A stretch of 64,000 bases of DNA from Candidatus Leucobacter sulfamidivorax (GCA_016771945.1 QZLF01000003.1:372001-436000); one strand, 5' to 3'; positions 28,037 to 37,354 are shown, counted from the first letter of the stretch. Numbers and translations: made by a program. Notes: a model not told the origin generated them from the letters alone.

Positions 28037-28524
28037 TCCTCCATGGCGTTCCCGTAAGCAGTCGCACCCGGGATATCGCCGACGGCCGCCTCGAACATCT
28101 CTTCACCACCACGGCCGCCGAGGACAGAGGACCCTCGGAAGAACTTGTCGCGATCGGGCGCATCCGAAGAACCGTCACCACTCGTGTTCACGACGTAGAC
28201 GGCGCGGTTCGTGCAACTCGACAGCTCCTCGTGCGCGGCGGACCATGTCTCGCCCAGACTGGAGGTCAGCTGCCGCTCGGAGTCGAAGTCGATCGCAAGC
28301 AGTATGACGCAATCATTGTTGGTCGGCACCCCGGGGTGACCGATCTCGACCTCCACATGAGTCACGCCCTCGAGTGCACGTACACGGTCGAGGAACGCCT
28401 CGTTGTATCGATTGACCGATCTCTCCCAGAGAATCGACGGAAGCAGCAACCCACCGACGATCAGCGACAACAGCAAGACCCCGCCGATGATGGACACCAG
28501 CAGGACGATACCGCGCTTCTTCAT
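28033..28524 (-). CDS. Single-pass membrane protein of unknown function
   Basis: About 163 residues: MKKRGIVLLVSIIGG starts an N-terminal membrane anchor or uncleaved signal (about residues 4-30), followed by an outside domain of about 130 residues with strand-rich pattern (VTHVEVEIGHPG, DCVILLAIDFDSE, RAVYVVNTSGDG). It resembles small actinobacterial secreted or anchored proteins but I recognise no family. The ATG at 28524 follows GAGGCGGG; an in-frame ATG at 28641 would add a glycine- and arginine-rich extension in front of the anchor, which is unlikely. Confidence 0.6.
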   Translation of the reverse strand: MKKRGIVLLVSIIGGVLLLSLIVGGLLLPSILWERSVNRYNEAFLDRVRALEGVTHVEVEIGHPGVPTNNDCVILLAIDFDSERQLTSSLGETWSAAHEELSSCTNRAVYVVNTSGDGSSDAPDRDKFFRGSSVLGGRGGEEMFEAAVGDIPGATAYGNAMED

Positions 28525-28680
28525 CGCAACCCGCCTCGCCTTCCTCAGCGTGAAGAGGATCGCCAGCGTCGGCGATGCCGCAGAAGTCGACCATATCCGA
28601 CCGACATGCCTTCCACCCCTTCCACCACCGTATCCATTCATCGCCTCCGGCGGTCCGGCGCATGGACGGCCGGGAGCCGG

Positions 28681-28872
28681 TCAGGCCCAGTGCGGCGGGC
28701 GGTCCTGCCTGAGGCGATCGTCGTTCTCCGAGGCGGATCGCGGCTCGAGCGTCGGATCCTCGGGAGACGGGTCGCTGCCGGCCGGTGCGGGCGTGCTCGC
28801 GCGGCGGGGTCTGCGGCGATCCGCCGCGCTCCTCTCCGTCTCGCGGGAGCGACCTGCCGCCTCGTCGCCCAT
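28681..28872 (-). CDS. Small, charged, disordered protein coupled to the helicase-like gene
   Basis: A 63-residue frame beginning MGDEAAGRSRETERS and ending DRLRQDRPPHWA. Its ATG shares one base with the stop of the upstream large gene (TGATG), the usual mark of translational coupling. Composition is Arg/Glu/Pro/Ser-rich with no hydrophobic core, so it would be disordered. Family not recognised; it may be a chance frame. Confidence 0.35.
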   Translation of the reverse strand: MGDEAAGRSRETERSAADRRRPRRASTPAPAGSDPSPEDPTLEPRSASENDDRLRQDRPPHWA

Positions 28873-31800
28873 CAGAAGAGCGGCTGGGGCGCGGTCTCGC
28901 CCTGCGGCGCCGGCTGATCCGCCGCCGCGGTCTCCGCTCCCTCGGTCTCCGCCTCGTAGCCCAGGATGCCCGCCACCCGCAGCGCCACCTGCTCCGGATC
29001 GGCGAAGAGGTCGAAGCTGTGCACGCGATGGTAGTGCCAGCCGAGCCGGCGCAGCACCGAGGGCCGCAGCCTGAGCGCGTCCCGCAGGCTGCGCTCGCCG
29101 TCGCCGAAGTCGAGATCGACCGCGACAGCGCGTCCGCCGTAGGAGGCCGCGAGCGGGATCGCGCCGTGGTAGTCGAGCGCGACCTCGATGCCGAACTGCT
29201 CGAGCCGGTCGGCGAGTTCGCCGAGCATCGGATCGCGCTCGGCGGGCAGCGCCGGGGGCGCGGGCTCGGGGTGCTCGAGCGCGAGCAGCTCGGAGAGCTC
29301 CACCACGCCGTGCTTGATGCGCGCGGTGTCGAGGTCGGCCGGGCGGAAGCAGCTGACGATGGTCATGGCGCGACGGGCGCGGGTCATCGCGACCGCGAGC
29401 AGCCGCTCGCCGCCGGGCCGGCCGAGCGAGCCGAAGTTCGAGAGCACGCGACCGTGCGGCGTACGGCCGTAGCCGACCGAGAAGATCACCCGGTCGCGAC
29501 TCTGCACCATCGCCTGCTCCAGCGTGAGCACGGCGAAGGGCTCGGCGCGCTCGCCGAGCAGGAAGTCCCGGTACTGGGGCAGCTTCGAGAAGGCCTGCAG
29601 CACCGCCTGCTGCACGCGCACCGCGTGGCGCTCGCTGGCAGTGATGACCATGAGCGACTCGCGCGGCCGCTCGCTCGCGTGCTCGAGCACGAGCTGCACG
29701 ACGCGCTCGACCTCGCCGTCGGTGCTCTCCACCGCTCCGGTGTGCGGATCGGGCAGCCCCTGTCCGTCGGCCACGAAGTCGAGGGTGATGCTCGAGTGCC
29801 CGAGGAAGGTGCCGGCCCACGGCAGCGACTCGATCTCGCCGCCGTAGAAGCGGCTGTTCACCAGGTTCGTGAGGTCCTCGCCGCCGGCGCGGTAGCTGCG
29901 GGTGAGCGCGAGCTCGGGCAGCACGCCGCGCAGCTGGGCGAAGGCGCTCTGCGCGTGCAGCAGCTCGCGGTCGGGCTCGGGGGCGCCGTCCTCATGCAGC
30001 CGCACCGCGATCTCGAAGCGGGAGGGCGTCTGCGTGACGGTGTCGCCGAAGGCGACGACCTGGTTCGCGCGGCGGATCGCCCCGACGTTCTCGACGAGCG
30101 CGGTCGCTCCGGCGTCGAGCAGCAGCGCGGTGTCGAAGCGCATGCCGTCGGGCAGCTGGGCGACCTCGTAGGGCGAGAGCACCCAGACCGGGGCGAGCAC
30201 CTCCATGAGCGTCGGTGCCTGCTGCACGAGCGAGCGGATCGAGGCGCTCCCCCCGCGCAGCAGCTCGCGCAGCGCGAGGGCCTCCTGCCGGGCGCCGGGG
30301 ACCGCGACGCGCCAGGCGTCGGCGAGCTTCGCGGCGAGGCCGGTGCCGCCGGCGCTCGCGTGGGCGTCGTCGACGAGGCGGAAGTCGGACTCCAGGCGCT
30401 CGATCACCGCGGTGTTGGCGCTGAGCAGGGCCTGGTTCGTCTGCAGCATGCGCTCGAGGGCCGACTGCCACCAGGCCTGCTCGAGCTCGGCCGAGACGAG
30501 TGCCACCGGGACGTGGCGCGCGGAGAGATCGTCGAGCAGCGGCTCGAGGTGGGCGGCGCGCAGCCGTTCCACGATCGCCGTGCGCTCCTGGATGTTCTGC
30601 AGCACCTCGCTCTCGCGGGCGAGGTCGGTCGTGCGGCGGGCGAGCACCGGCAGCGGCAGGTTGCGCATCCGGTCGGCGTCGTGCTCGTGGCCGAGCACCC
30701 GATCGAGCTCGTCGAGATCCTGGTACGCGGACTGGAAGGCGACCACGACGTCGGAGATACCGACCGGCACCTCGGGGCGGGCGCCCGCGACGGTCGAGTA
30801 GCGCTGCCAGAGCACCCGCTGCTGCTGGATCTGCACGAGGCGGGCGTACATGTCGCTGACGTGCACGCCGGGGCGCACGTATTCGCGGGCGAGCTTGCGC
30901 AGGCGCCGCCGGTTCGCGTTCGACATCTCCTCGCCGCCGCGCGGGGCGTGGGCGGCGATGACCTCGCTGAGCGAGCGATCGTAGACGTCGGGGGTGAAGC
31001 GGTCGAGCGTGTCGCGGATGCCCATGAGCAGACGCAGGTAGATGCCCAGCTCGGCGATGTTCTCGTAGGCGCGCAGGTTGGTCTGCTCGATGAGGCCGTT
31101 GGCCGCCGAGACGAGCCGAGGCAGCTTCGACTCGGCCAGGTTCACGGCGAGCGAGTAGGCCTGGCGCGCGGCCTCGGTGGTGCGGAAGCTGACGCCGTAC
31201 CAGGGCGAATCCTCGGGCCCGTACTGGAACTGGCCGAGGCGCGCGGCCTCCGTGATGTCCTCGGCGATCGAGGAGCGGTCGAGGGCGAGCTGGCCGAGCG
31301 CGTGGTCGTCGAGCCGCACGGTGGTGCTGGGGGGCGTCGGCAGCAGCGCGAGGCGCGTGAGCTCGCGCAGCGCGTCGAGCGGCGAAGCGGCGAAGCGCTC
31401 GTCGCGCGAGGTGAGCGCCGCGTTGTAGTCGAGCAGCACGCCGCGGAGCCGCACGAGCGCGTCGTCGACCTCGCGCAGCGATTCGCCGCGAGCCGACTCG
31501 TTGCGGCTGATGGCCTCGACGAGGTTGCGGCGCAGCAGGCGCGGCGTGACCGCGAGCCCGCTGAGGCCGACTCGCGAGAGCCGATGCGTGATGCCGTCGA
31601 GCGTCGCCCGCCGGGGCGAGACGACGAGCACGCGCCTGCCCGCTGCGGCGAGGGCCCCGATGGCGTTCGCGACCGTCTGGGTGGCGCCCGTGCCGGGCAG
31701 CGTGCGCACGACGAGCGAGTAGCCCGCCTCGATCTGCGCGAGCACGTCGTCCTGCTCGGCGTCGGCGTCGTAGAGGCGGCGGTCGGTCTCGGGGGCGCGG

Positions 31801-32705
31801 TGATCGGGGTCGGGCGCGGTGACGGGATGGTAGCCCTCGGCGATGCGCCGCCGGGCGACCTCGTCGCCGCAGAGCGCGGAGAGGATCGGGGTGTCGAGAT
31901 CCTTCGCGTCCGCCGCCATGATGCGCGAGACGTCGTGGAAGGAGGAGACCACGAGACGGGGTTGGACGACGAAGCCGGGCACGCCGACCACCATCTGCCG
32001 CAGCCGGTCGATCACGGGCTGGGGCTTGAACACGCCCTCGGACTGCGAGAGCTCGAGCAGCGAGTAGGCGTCGATCGAGATGCCGAACTGCTCGCGCAGC
32101 GTGACGAGCAGCTCGGGGTTCACCGTCGGGCGGTTCTTGAGCTTCAGCTCGAAGTCGCGCCCGTAGCGGCGGATCGCGAGCGGGCGCAGCAGCACCGGGG
32201 CGCAGAACTCCTCGCCCTCGAAGCTCCACTTGGCGATGCCGATGCCAAGGTGCACGGTCTCGAGGCCGCGCACCGTGCGCATCTCGATGGCCTTGTCGGT
32301 GACCCGGGCGGCGGCGCGGCGGGCCTGGCGAAGCGCGAGATCGTCGCGGATCAGCGCGGAGAGCAGGATCTTCTGGCCGGTGATGAACTGGGGCAGACCG
32401 CCGGGGTGCGTGGTGGAGAGCTCGATGCGGTTCGCGGGCTGATCGTCGAAGTGGATCAGCGGGCTCGGCCCGCCGATCTCGGAGAGCTCGCGCTTCCACT
32501 CCTCGTACTCGGCCGCGAAGCGGTCCACCGCGGAGAGCGGGCCCGTGAGGACCGGTTCGGTGAGATGCTCGGCGGGCGCGGCGGTCTCGGGATCGGGCTT
32601 CGGCGCGAGCGATCCCTCGGCAACCGGAGCCTGAGCCCCGGCCGCACGGGCCTCCGACTCATTCGTATTGGCGCTCTGCCGACGGCGCCGATCCACACTC
32701 CACAC
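28872..32705 (-). CDS. Large SF1 helicase-like protein (DUF4011-type) with degenerate ATPase motifs and C-terminal nuclease-like domain
   Basis: 1277 residues. Its arrangement follows DUF4011-type superfamily-1 helicases: N-terminal accessory domain, split RecA-like motor (motif I near 335-345, motif II near 860, motif VI LLAVAMTRARRAMTIVSCF near 1120), and a C-terminal Vsr/DUF559-like endonuclease fold (AVDLDFGDGERSLRD, LRRLGWHYHRVHSFDLFADPE, about 1180-1260). The key residues are lost: motif I reads LPGTGATQT where active relatives have GTGKSQT, motif II reads LLDAGA where DEAS is expected, and motif III reads GDTVTQ instead of GDPKQ. It is therefore probably not an ATP-driven helicase. Followed by a coupled small ORF. 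Confidence 0.8.
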   Translation of the reverse strand: MWSVDRRRRQSANTNESEARAAGAQAPVAEGSLAPKPDPETAAPAEHLTEPVLTGPLSAVDRFAAEYEEWKRELSEIGGPSPLIHFDDQPANRIELSTTHPGGLPQFITGQKILLSALIRDDLALRQARRAAARVTDKAIEMRTVRGLETVHLGIGIAKWSFEGEEFCAPVLLRPLAIRRYGRDFELKLKNRPTVNPELLVTLREQFGISIDAYSLLELSQSEGVFKPQPVIDRLRQMVVGVPGFVVQPRLVVSSFHDVSRIMAADAKDLDTPILSALCGDEVARRRIAEGYHPVTAPDPDHRAPETDRRLYDADAEQDDVLAQIEAGYSLVVRTLPGTGATQTVANAIGALAAAGRRVLVVSPRRATLDGITHRLSRVGLSGLAVTPRLLRRNLVEAISRNESARGESLREVDDALVRLRGVLLDYNAALTSRDERFAASPLDALRELTRLALLPTPPSTTVRLDDHALGQLALDRSSIAEDITEAARLGQFQYGPEDSPWYGVSFRTTEAARQAYSLAVNLAESKLPRLVSAANGLIEQTNLRAYENIAELGIYLRLLMGIRDTLDRFTPDVYDRSLSEVIAAHAPRGGEEMSNANRRRLRKLAREYVRPGVHVSDMYARLVQIQQQRVLWQRYSTVAGARPEVPVGISDVVVAFQSAYQDLDELDRVLGHEHDADRMRNLPLPVLARRTTDLARESEVLQNIQERTAIVERLRAAHLEPLLDDLSARHVPVALVSAELEQAWWQSALERMLQTNQALLSANTAVIERLESDFRLVDDAHASAGGTGLAAKLADAWRVAVPGARQEALALRELLRGGSASIRSLVQQAPTLMEVLAPVWVLSPYEVAQLPDGMRFDTALLLDAGATALVENVGAIRRANQVVAFGDTVTQTPSRFEIAVRLHEDGAPEPDRELLHAQSAFAQLRGVLPELALTRSYRAGGEDLTNLVNSRFYGGEIESLPWAGTFLGHSSITLDFVADGQGLPDPHTGAVESTDGEVERVVQLVLEHASERPRESLMVITASERHAVRVQQAVLQAFSKLPQYRDFLLGERAEPFAVLTLEQAMVQSRDRVIFSVGYGRTPHGRVLSNFGSLGRPGGERLLAVAMTRARRAMTIVSCFRPADLDTARIKHGVVELSELLALEHPEPAPPALPAERDPMLGELADRLEQFGIEVALDYHGAIPLAASYGGRAVAVDLDFGDGERSLRDALRLRPSVLRRLGWHYHRVHSFDLFADPEQVALRVAGILGYEAETEGAETAAADQPAPQGETAPQPLF

Positions 32706-32776
32706 ACCGCCACACTAAGCGGCGCGCCGCGGTTTCCCGGGAAGCGGCGCGGTGTTTTGCGCGACGGCGTGCGGGC

Positions 32777-34171
32777 TCAGCCCCGGGGCTCGGCCGCCGA
32801 GGGCTCGGCCCGATCCTCGGCCGCCCCTCCGGCGGGCTCGGCGGGGATCGGCGTCGCGACCTCGTGCGTACCCCTGGCCCGGGCCACGAGCGACATGCCG
32901 TGGTAGATCACGACGGCCGCGATGGTGCCGAGCGCGATGCCGTTGAAGTCGATCGGCTGCTCGGGCGAGCCGAGCTTCAGGCCGAAGTCGGCGATGCCCA
33001 CGATGAGGGGGACCGCGGCGGTGAACTGGTTGATCGGCCTGGTGAAGTCGACCTTGTGGTCGATCCAGATCTTCACGCCGATGAGCCCGATGAGGCCGTA
33101 GAGCGCGACGGTGACGCCCGCGAGCACCCCGGGCGGCACCGAGAAGATGACCGCGCCGACCTTCGGCGAGAAGCCGAGCAGGATCGCGATGACGCCCGCG
33201 ACCCAGTACGCGGCGGTCGAGTAGACGCGGGTGGCCGCCATGACGCCGATGTTCTCGCCGTAGGTGGTGGTGCCCGATCCGCCGCCGAGGCCCGCGAGCA
33301 CGGTCGAGAGGCCATCGGCGAGGAGGGCGCGGCCCGTGAGTGGGTCCATGTCCCTATTGATCATCAGTCCGACGCTCTTGACGTGGCCCACGTTCTCGGC
33401 GATGAGCACCAGCACGACCGGGAGGAACATCGGCAGGAGCCCCCACAGCGAAGGATCGGCGAACGGGTTGCCTGGCAGGTGGAAATCGGGCAGGCCGACC
33501 CAGGCCGCGCCCTCGACCTGGGAGAAGTCGATCTCCCCCATCGGGACCGCCGCGATGTAGCCGACGACCATGCCGAGCACGATCGAGAGCCGCCCGATGA
33601 GGCCGCGGAAGAGCACCGCGATGAGCAGCACGGCCGCGATCGTGATGAGCGCCACCCAGCCGGAGTTCGCCGTCGCGTCCCAGTTCGTCTTGACGACGGG
33701 GGCCAGGTTGAAGCCGATCAGCGCGACGATCGTGCCCATGACGACCGGGGGCATGAGCGCGTTGATCCACCCCGTGCCCCAGCGCTGCACGACGATGCCG
33801 ACGATCGCCATGAGCACGCCGATCGCGAGGATGCCGAAGGAGGCGCGGGCGAGATCGGGGTGCTCCGGATCGCCGCCGGCGTAGGACGCCATGATCGGCG
33901 CGATGAAGGCGAAGGAGGAGCCGAGGTAGCTCGGCAGGCGGTTACCCGTGAGCACCAGGAACAGCAGCGTGCCGAGGCCCGAGAAGAACAGGGTCGCGGT
34001 CGGCGGGAAACCGGTGATGAGCGGCACGAGGAAGGTCGCGCCGAACATGGCGACGACGTGCTGCGCGCCGAAGCCGATGGTCTTCGGCCAGCTCAGGCGC
34101 TCCTCGGGGAGCACGACCGCATCGGGGGCGACGCTTCGGCCGTCACCGTGCTGCTTCCAGATCTGACTCAC
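32777..34171 (-). CDS. NCS2-family uracil/xanthine permease
   Basis: Membrane nucleobase transporter of 464 residues with about 14 hydrophobic segments. Family marks are LSWPKTIGFGAQHVVAMFGATFLVPLITG at the N-terminus, LPSYLGSSFAFIAPI, LIAENVGHVKSVG near 255, and the substrate motif GGSGTTTYGENIGVMAATRVYS near 290-310. The C-terminal 35 residues are hydrophilic. Uracil is the likeliest substrate by similarity to UraA/PyrP; xanthine or uric acid cannot be excluded. It stands alone, with no pyrimidine genes next to it. Confidence 0.88.
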   Translation of the reverse strand: MSQIWKQHGDGRSVAPDAVVLPEERLSWPKTIGFGAQHVVAMFGATFLVPLITGFPPTATLFFSGLGTLLFLVLTGNRLPSYLGSSFAFIAPIMASYAGGDPEHPDLARASFGILAIGVLMAIVGIVVQRWGTGWINALMPPVVMGTIVALIGFNLAPVVKTNWDATANSGWVALITIAAVLLIAVLFRGLIGRLSIVLGMVVGYIAAVPMGEIDFSQVEGAAWVGLPDFHLPGNPFADPSLWGLLPMFLPVVLVLIAENVGHVKSVGLMINRDMDPLTGRALLADGLSTVLAGLGGGSGTTTYGENIGVMAATRVYSTAAYWVAGVIAILLGFSPKVGAVIFSVPPGVLAGVTVALYGLIGLIGVKIWIDHKVDFTRPINQFTAAVPLIVGIADFGLKLGSPEQPIDFNGIALGTIAAVVIYHGMSLVARARGTHEVATPIPAEPAGGAAEDRAEPSAAEPRG

Positions 34172-34265
34172 TGCGTCTCTCCCTCGAGCTCGTGGACACT
34201 GGGAGAAACTCTATCGACGGCGGCGGTCTTCGCGCGACGGCGACGAACTTCGCGCGACGCCAGCG

Positions 34266-34286
34266 CCGAGAGCCTCCGGCTCTCGG
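34266..34286. terminator. Perfect 9-bp hairpin downstream of the cupin gene
   Basis: CCGAGAGCC and GGCTCTCGG with a 3-base loop, 22 bases past the cupin stop. There is no U tract, so it may be a Rho-independent terminator without tail or simply a transcript-end hairpin. Confidence 0.4.
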
Positions 34287-34308
34287 GACGGCGCCGGGCC
34301 GGCAGAGA

Positions 34309-34668
34309 CTATTCGGCCGCCAGGTAGAACTTGCGCACGTGATCCTTCACGATCCACCGCGTGCGCGTGCCGGCGGTGAGACGCATGACGTCGCCGGTCT
34401 TGACGTCGATACTGCGACCCTCATCGAGCAGCTTGATCGTCGCCCCGCCGGAGATCACGACGAAGACCTCGTCGACCTCGGTGTCGATGACGGCACCGTC
34501 GCGCAGCTCCCAGAGGCCGGCCTCGGCTCCGCCGACCGTGCCGAGGTCGAGCTGACCCTGACGGGGATGGCCGTAGTCGATCTTCTCGGCGGGAACAGGC
34601 TCGAGCGGCACGATGGCGCCACGGCCGTGCACCACCCCGTTCAGGCCCTCGGGCAGCAACTGGCTCAT
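34309..34668 (-). CDS. Cupin-domain protein
   Basis: Small beta-barrel protein of 119 residues. GLWELRDGAVIDTEVDEVFVVISGGATI and the following DVKTGDVMRLTAGTRTRWIV form the two cupin motifs; the acidic residue in VDEVF is typical, but the usual pair of metal-binding histidines is absent. Related to the EutQ/DUF861-type cupins, which are mostly uncharacterised. It stands just downstream of the catabolic island and may belong to it or be independent. No operator-like site is seen upstream. Confidence 0.75.
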   Translation of the reverse strand: MSQLLPEGLNGVVHGRGAIVPLEPVPAEKIDYGHPRQGQLDLGTVGGAEAGLWELRDGAVIDTEVDEVFVVISGGATIKLLDEGRSIDVKTGDVMRLTAGTRTRWIVKDHVRKFYLAAE

Positions 34669-34725
34669 GTGCGTCTCCTCTCCGAGCGGTGCGGTATGGG
34701 CACCAGTGTAGAGGGTCGGCGCCGA

Positions 34726-35574
34726 CTATTCCTCCGCATGGAAACCGGTCGAGAGCGAGAGCTGCCGCCAGGCGGCCAGCTCGCGCGCGACCGACTCCAG
34801 CTTGCCCTCGACGCGCGCCAGCGCATCGGCTCCGAGCGGCAGGCGCAGCGGGGGCGACTCGTCGTTCACGACCGTCACGATCGCGGCGGCGGCCTTCGCG
34901 GGGTCTCCCATCTGACGGCCGTCGTTCGCCGCGGCGACCCCGCGATCGAGACGGGAATCGTAGTCCGCGATCGGCGTATCGGCCGCGACGATCGAGGAGG
35001 GCGAGAGGAACTCGGTGCGGAAGGATCCGGGCTCGATGATCGTGACCCGCACCCCCAGCGGGGCCAGCTCCAACGCCAACGCCTCCGAAAGCCCCTCGAC
35101 CGCGAACTTGGTCGCCGCGTATGCGCCGGAGCCGAGCGCCGCGGCGAATCCGCCCTGCGACGAGATGTTCACGACGTGGCCGCTGCGATTGCTGCGCATG
35201 GACGGGAGCACGGCCCGGGTCACGTTGAGCAGCCCCTCGACATTGGTGGCGAGGAGCTCGCGGAACTGCGCACCGCTCACCTCCTCCACGGCCCCGACCA
35301 GGCCGAAGCCGGCATTGTTCACCAGTACGTCGATGCGACCGAAACGGCTCAGTCCGGCTTCCACGGCATCCCGTGCCGCAGCCTCGTCCCGAACGTCGAG
35401 TGCGACCGCGAGAAGAGCCTCGCCCGCGTCGGGAAACGACTCGCGAACCGCCTCCGCGGCTCGGGCGGCCGCGATCACCGCGTCACCGCGACGCAGCGCA
35501 GCCGCGACGATCTCCCGGCCCAGACCGCGGGAGGCCCCGGTGACGAGCCAGACCCTCCGGACGGAGGGCGTCAT
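34726..35574 (-). CDS. Short-chain dehydrogenase/reductase
   Basis: NAD(P)-dependent oxidoreductase of 282 residues. The Rossmann motif VTGASRGLGREI is at residues 11-22, NNAGFG near 89, and the catalytic Ser-Tyr-Lys seen as NISSQGGFAAALGSGAYAATKFAVEG near 140-165. ATG at 35574 is chosen because it places the Rossmann motif at the normal distance; the frame continues upstream into the cyclase gene without a start context. It is the last gene of the six-gene leftward operon starting at 40551, and could oxidise a hydroxy intermediate. Confidence 0.88.
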   Translation of the reverse strand: MTPSVRRVWLVTGASRGLGREIVAAALRRGDAVIAAARAAEAVRESFPDAGEALLAVALDVRDEAAARDAVEAGLSRFGRIDVLVNNAGFGLVGAVEEVSGAQFRELLATNVEGLLNVTRAVLPSMRSNRSGHVVNISSQGGFAAALGSGAYAATKFAVEGLSEALALELAPLGVRVTIIEPGSFRTEFLSPSSIVAADTPIADYDSRLDRGVAAANDGRQMGDPAKAAAAIVTVVNDESPPLRLPLGADALARVEGKLESVARELAAWRQLSLSTGFHAEE

Positions 35575-35591
35575 CGGAGCACCGCCATGGA

Positions 35592-36494
35592 TCAGAGCAC
35601 CACCATCGCGTTCGCGGTCGAGGAGACTCCCCCGCGCAGGTTGAGCGGCACCGAGACGAAGAAGAACTCCCAGCGATTGCGGGCACGGGCCGCGGAGACG
35701 AGGCGCCGGAGGTCGAGAAGCTCCAGGAACGAGAGCCCGAGCGCCGGGAGCGAGCGACGGTGCAGCGAGCCGTGCTTCGGGTCGCCCGGGCCGGGCTCGA
35801 TCGAGGGGTTGTCGGATCCGAGCAGCGCGATGCCGGTGTCCCAGAGGTACTCCGCCATCGTGGTGCTGCCTTCGAGACCGCTCCACGCCGCGAGAAGCGC
35901 GGGATCCTGATTCTTCAGGTAGGCCTCGGCCCAGCCGGTGTGCACGATGAGGATGTCGCCCTCTCCGATCTGCACGCCCTGCTGGGAGGCGACCTCGCGC
36001 AGTTCGTCGACGGTGAGGCTGCGGGGCTGGAACGGATCGGGCTCGACGACGGTCATGTCGAGCAGCACTGCGCGGCCGGCGATCCCGTGCTCGGCGAAGT
36101 GATGGATGCCGATGCTCTCGCGGGCGATCTCCAACTCGGTCGAGCCGTCGAAGAACCCGAACTCCCTCGCACGCACGTGTCCGAGCCCGTCGAGCTGCGA
36201 GGAGGACTGGGGATTGAAGTGGTGCAGCAGGTCCTCGGCCTCGTTCCGGTTGGGCTGCAGGGACTCGTGCTCGACCGGATCACGGCCGAAGAGCGGCGGA
36301 TCGAAGACGTCGAGCGGCAGGTTCAGGGGGATCGTCACCCCCTCGCGCACGAGCGCGCTCGCCCGGCGCACGTGGGCCGGGGTGATCAGCGACAGCGTGC
36401 CGAGCGCCGGCGGCAGTTCGTCGCGGGCATGGCGCACGTCGATCTCGCCGAGGAACGGCAACTGCGAGAAGGGCTTCCGGTCACTCATCATCAC
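35592..36494 (-). CDS. Cyclase-family metal hydrolase (kynurenine formamidase superfamily), SSSQxDG type
   Basis: Predicted metal-dependent hydrolase of 300 residues. The metal-site motif, HxGTHxDxPxH in kynurenine formamidases, reads SSSQLDGLGHV near residues 95-105, a variant retaining Asp and His, as in the larger bacterial and fungal subfamily. RAVLLDM and GDILIVHTGW match the family's core strands. Cyclase-family proteins hydrolyse amides, lactones or cyclic ketones; which bond is cleaved here is unknown. Start overlaps the enoyl-CoA hydratase stop by ATGA. A second, canonical family member is at 56128-56976 in the same regulon. Confidence 0.8.
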   Translation of the reverse strand: MMMSDRKPFSQLPFLGEIDVRHARDELPPALGTLSLITPAHVRRASALVREGVTIPLNLPLDVFDPPLFGRDPVEHESLQPNRNEAEDLLHHFNPQSSSQLDGLGHVRAREFGFFDGSTELEIARESIGIHHFAEHGIAGRAVLLDMTVVEPDPFQPRSLTVDELREVASQQGVQIGEGDILIVHTGWAEAYLKNQDPALLAAWSGLEGSTTMAEYLWDTGIALLGSDNPSIEPGPGDPKHGSLHRRSLPALGLSFLELLDLRRLVSAARARNRWEFFFVSVPLNLRGGVSSTANAMVVL

Positions 36495-37351
36495 ACCTCG
36501 AAATCGGGGGCGCCGTCTTCGTTGAAGCGGGCGATCGCCGCTTTGAGCCCCATGTCACGGATCCATCCCTGCACTTCCTTCACTTCCTGCGACTGATGCA
36601 GCAGCGCATCGGTCTCGGCGCCCATGCGCGCGTAGGTGAGCAGTCCCTGCAGTTCGGTCACACGGTTGAGGGCTTCCTTCTTCATCCGCAGCACGTTGCC
36701 GGGAGTGCGGGCGATCGAGCGTCCCAGCTCGTCGATGTGCTGCTCGAACTCCTCCTCCGGCACGGCATGCGTCGCCCATCCCCATTCCACGGCGGTCGCG
36801 CCGCTGATGCGGTGACCCGCATCGAACGAGACGAGCTTCGCCCGCTTCGGACCCACGAGATGCACCCACATGGGCGAGAGGTATCCGCCGCCGATGAGCA
36901 GCGAGGGAGAGCTCATGATCACCGCGTTCTCGGCGACCACGGTGATGTCGCAGAACGAGGCAAGCTGCGAGCCGCCGCCGATGCAGTATCCATGAACGGC
37001 GGCGATCACGGGCTGGGGATGCCTCCACAGCCGAGTGAACAGCTCGATGTTCGAGGCGAGACGATCCCGGTCCTCCACCGGGGTTCGCTCGGCGGCGTAA
37101 CCGATCTCGGAGCCGTCCGGAGCGATGTCGTAGCCGGCGCAGAAGGCCCGTCCGGCTCCACGAATCACGACCACCCGATGCCGGGTCTTGCCGAGCAGGT
37201 CGAGGGCTCGATTGATCTCATCGAGAAGACCGTCGCTCAGCGCGTTCAACCGGTGCGGCCGGTTGAGCGTCAGCGTCGCGACGTGATCCTCGATGTGGAC
37301 GATCAGGCTCTCGTACTCTTCGTGGAGGCGGACGGGTCTGCTCTGCGGCAT
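36491..37351 (-). CDS. Enoyl-CoA hydratase/isomerase-family protein
   Basis: Crotonase-fold protein of 286 residues. The acyl-CoA oxyanion-hole residues are in AGRAFCAGYDIAPDG near 70 and in AVHGYCIGGGSQLASFCDI near 125. The position of the first catalytic glutamate is occupied by GGSQ and the second by SSPSLLIGGGY rather than the PE of hydratases, so it may be an isomerase, hydrolase or C-C lyase of the superfamily instead of a plain hydratase. Ends with an ATGA overlap to the cyclase gene; preceded by DUF35 at three bases. Confidence 0.8.
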   Translation of the reverse strand: MPQSRPVRLHEEYESLIVHIEDHVATLTLNRPHRLNALSDGLLDEINRALDLLGKTRHRVVVIRGAGRAFCAGYDIAPDGSEIGYAAERTPVEDRDRLASNIELFTRLWRHPQPVIAAVHGYCIGGGSQLASFCDITVVAENAVIMSSPSLLIGGGYLSPMWVHLVGPKRAKLVSFDAGHRISGATAVEWGWATHAVPEEEFEQHIDELGRSIARTPGNVLRMKKEALNRVTELQGLLTYARMGAETDALLHQSQEVKEVQGWIRDMGLKAAIARFNEDGAPDFEV

Positions 37352-37354
37352 GGG

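Noticed and set aside
28681-29820. A 379-residue frame downstream part of the helicase-like gene
   Set aside because: Only its last 63 residues lie outside the large gene; the rest is a shadow of the nuclease-like domain.
28785-32906. A 1373-residue open frame on the plus strand opposite the helicase-like gene
   Set aside because: It is an antisense shadow: composition is Arg/His/Asp-rich without any recognisable domain, while the minus strand has a coherent helicase-nuclease architecture.
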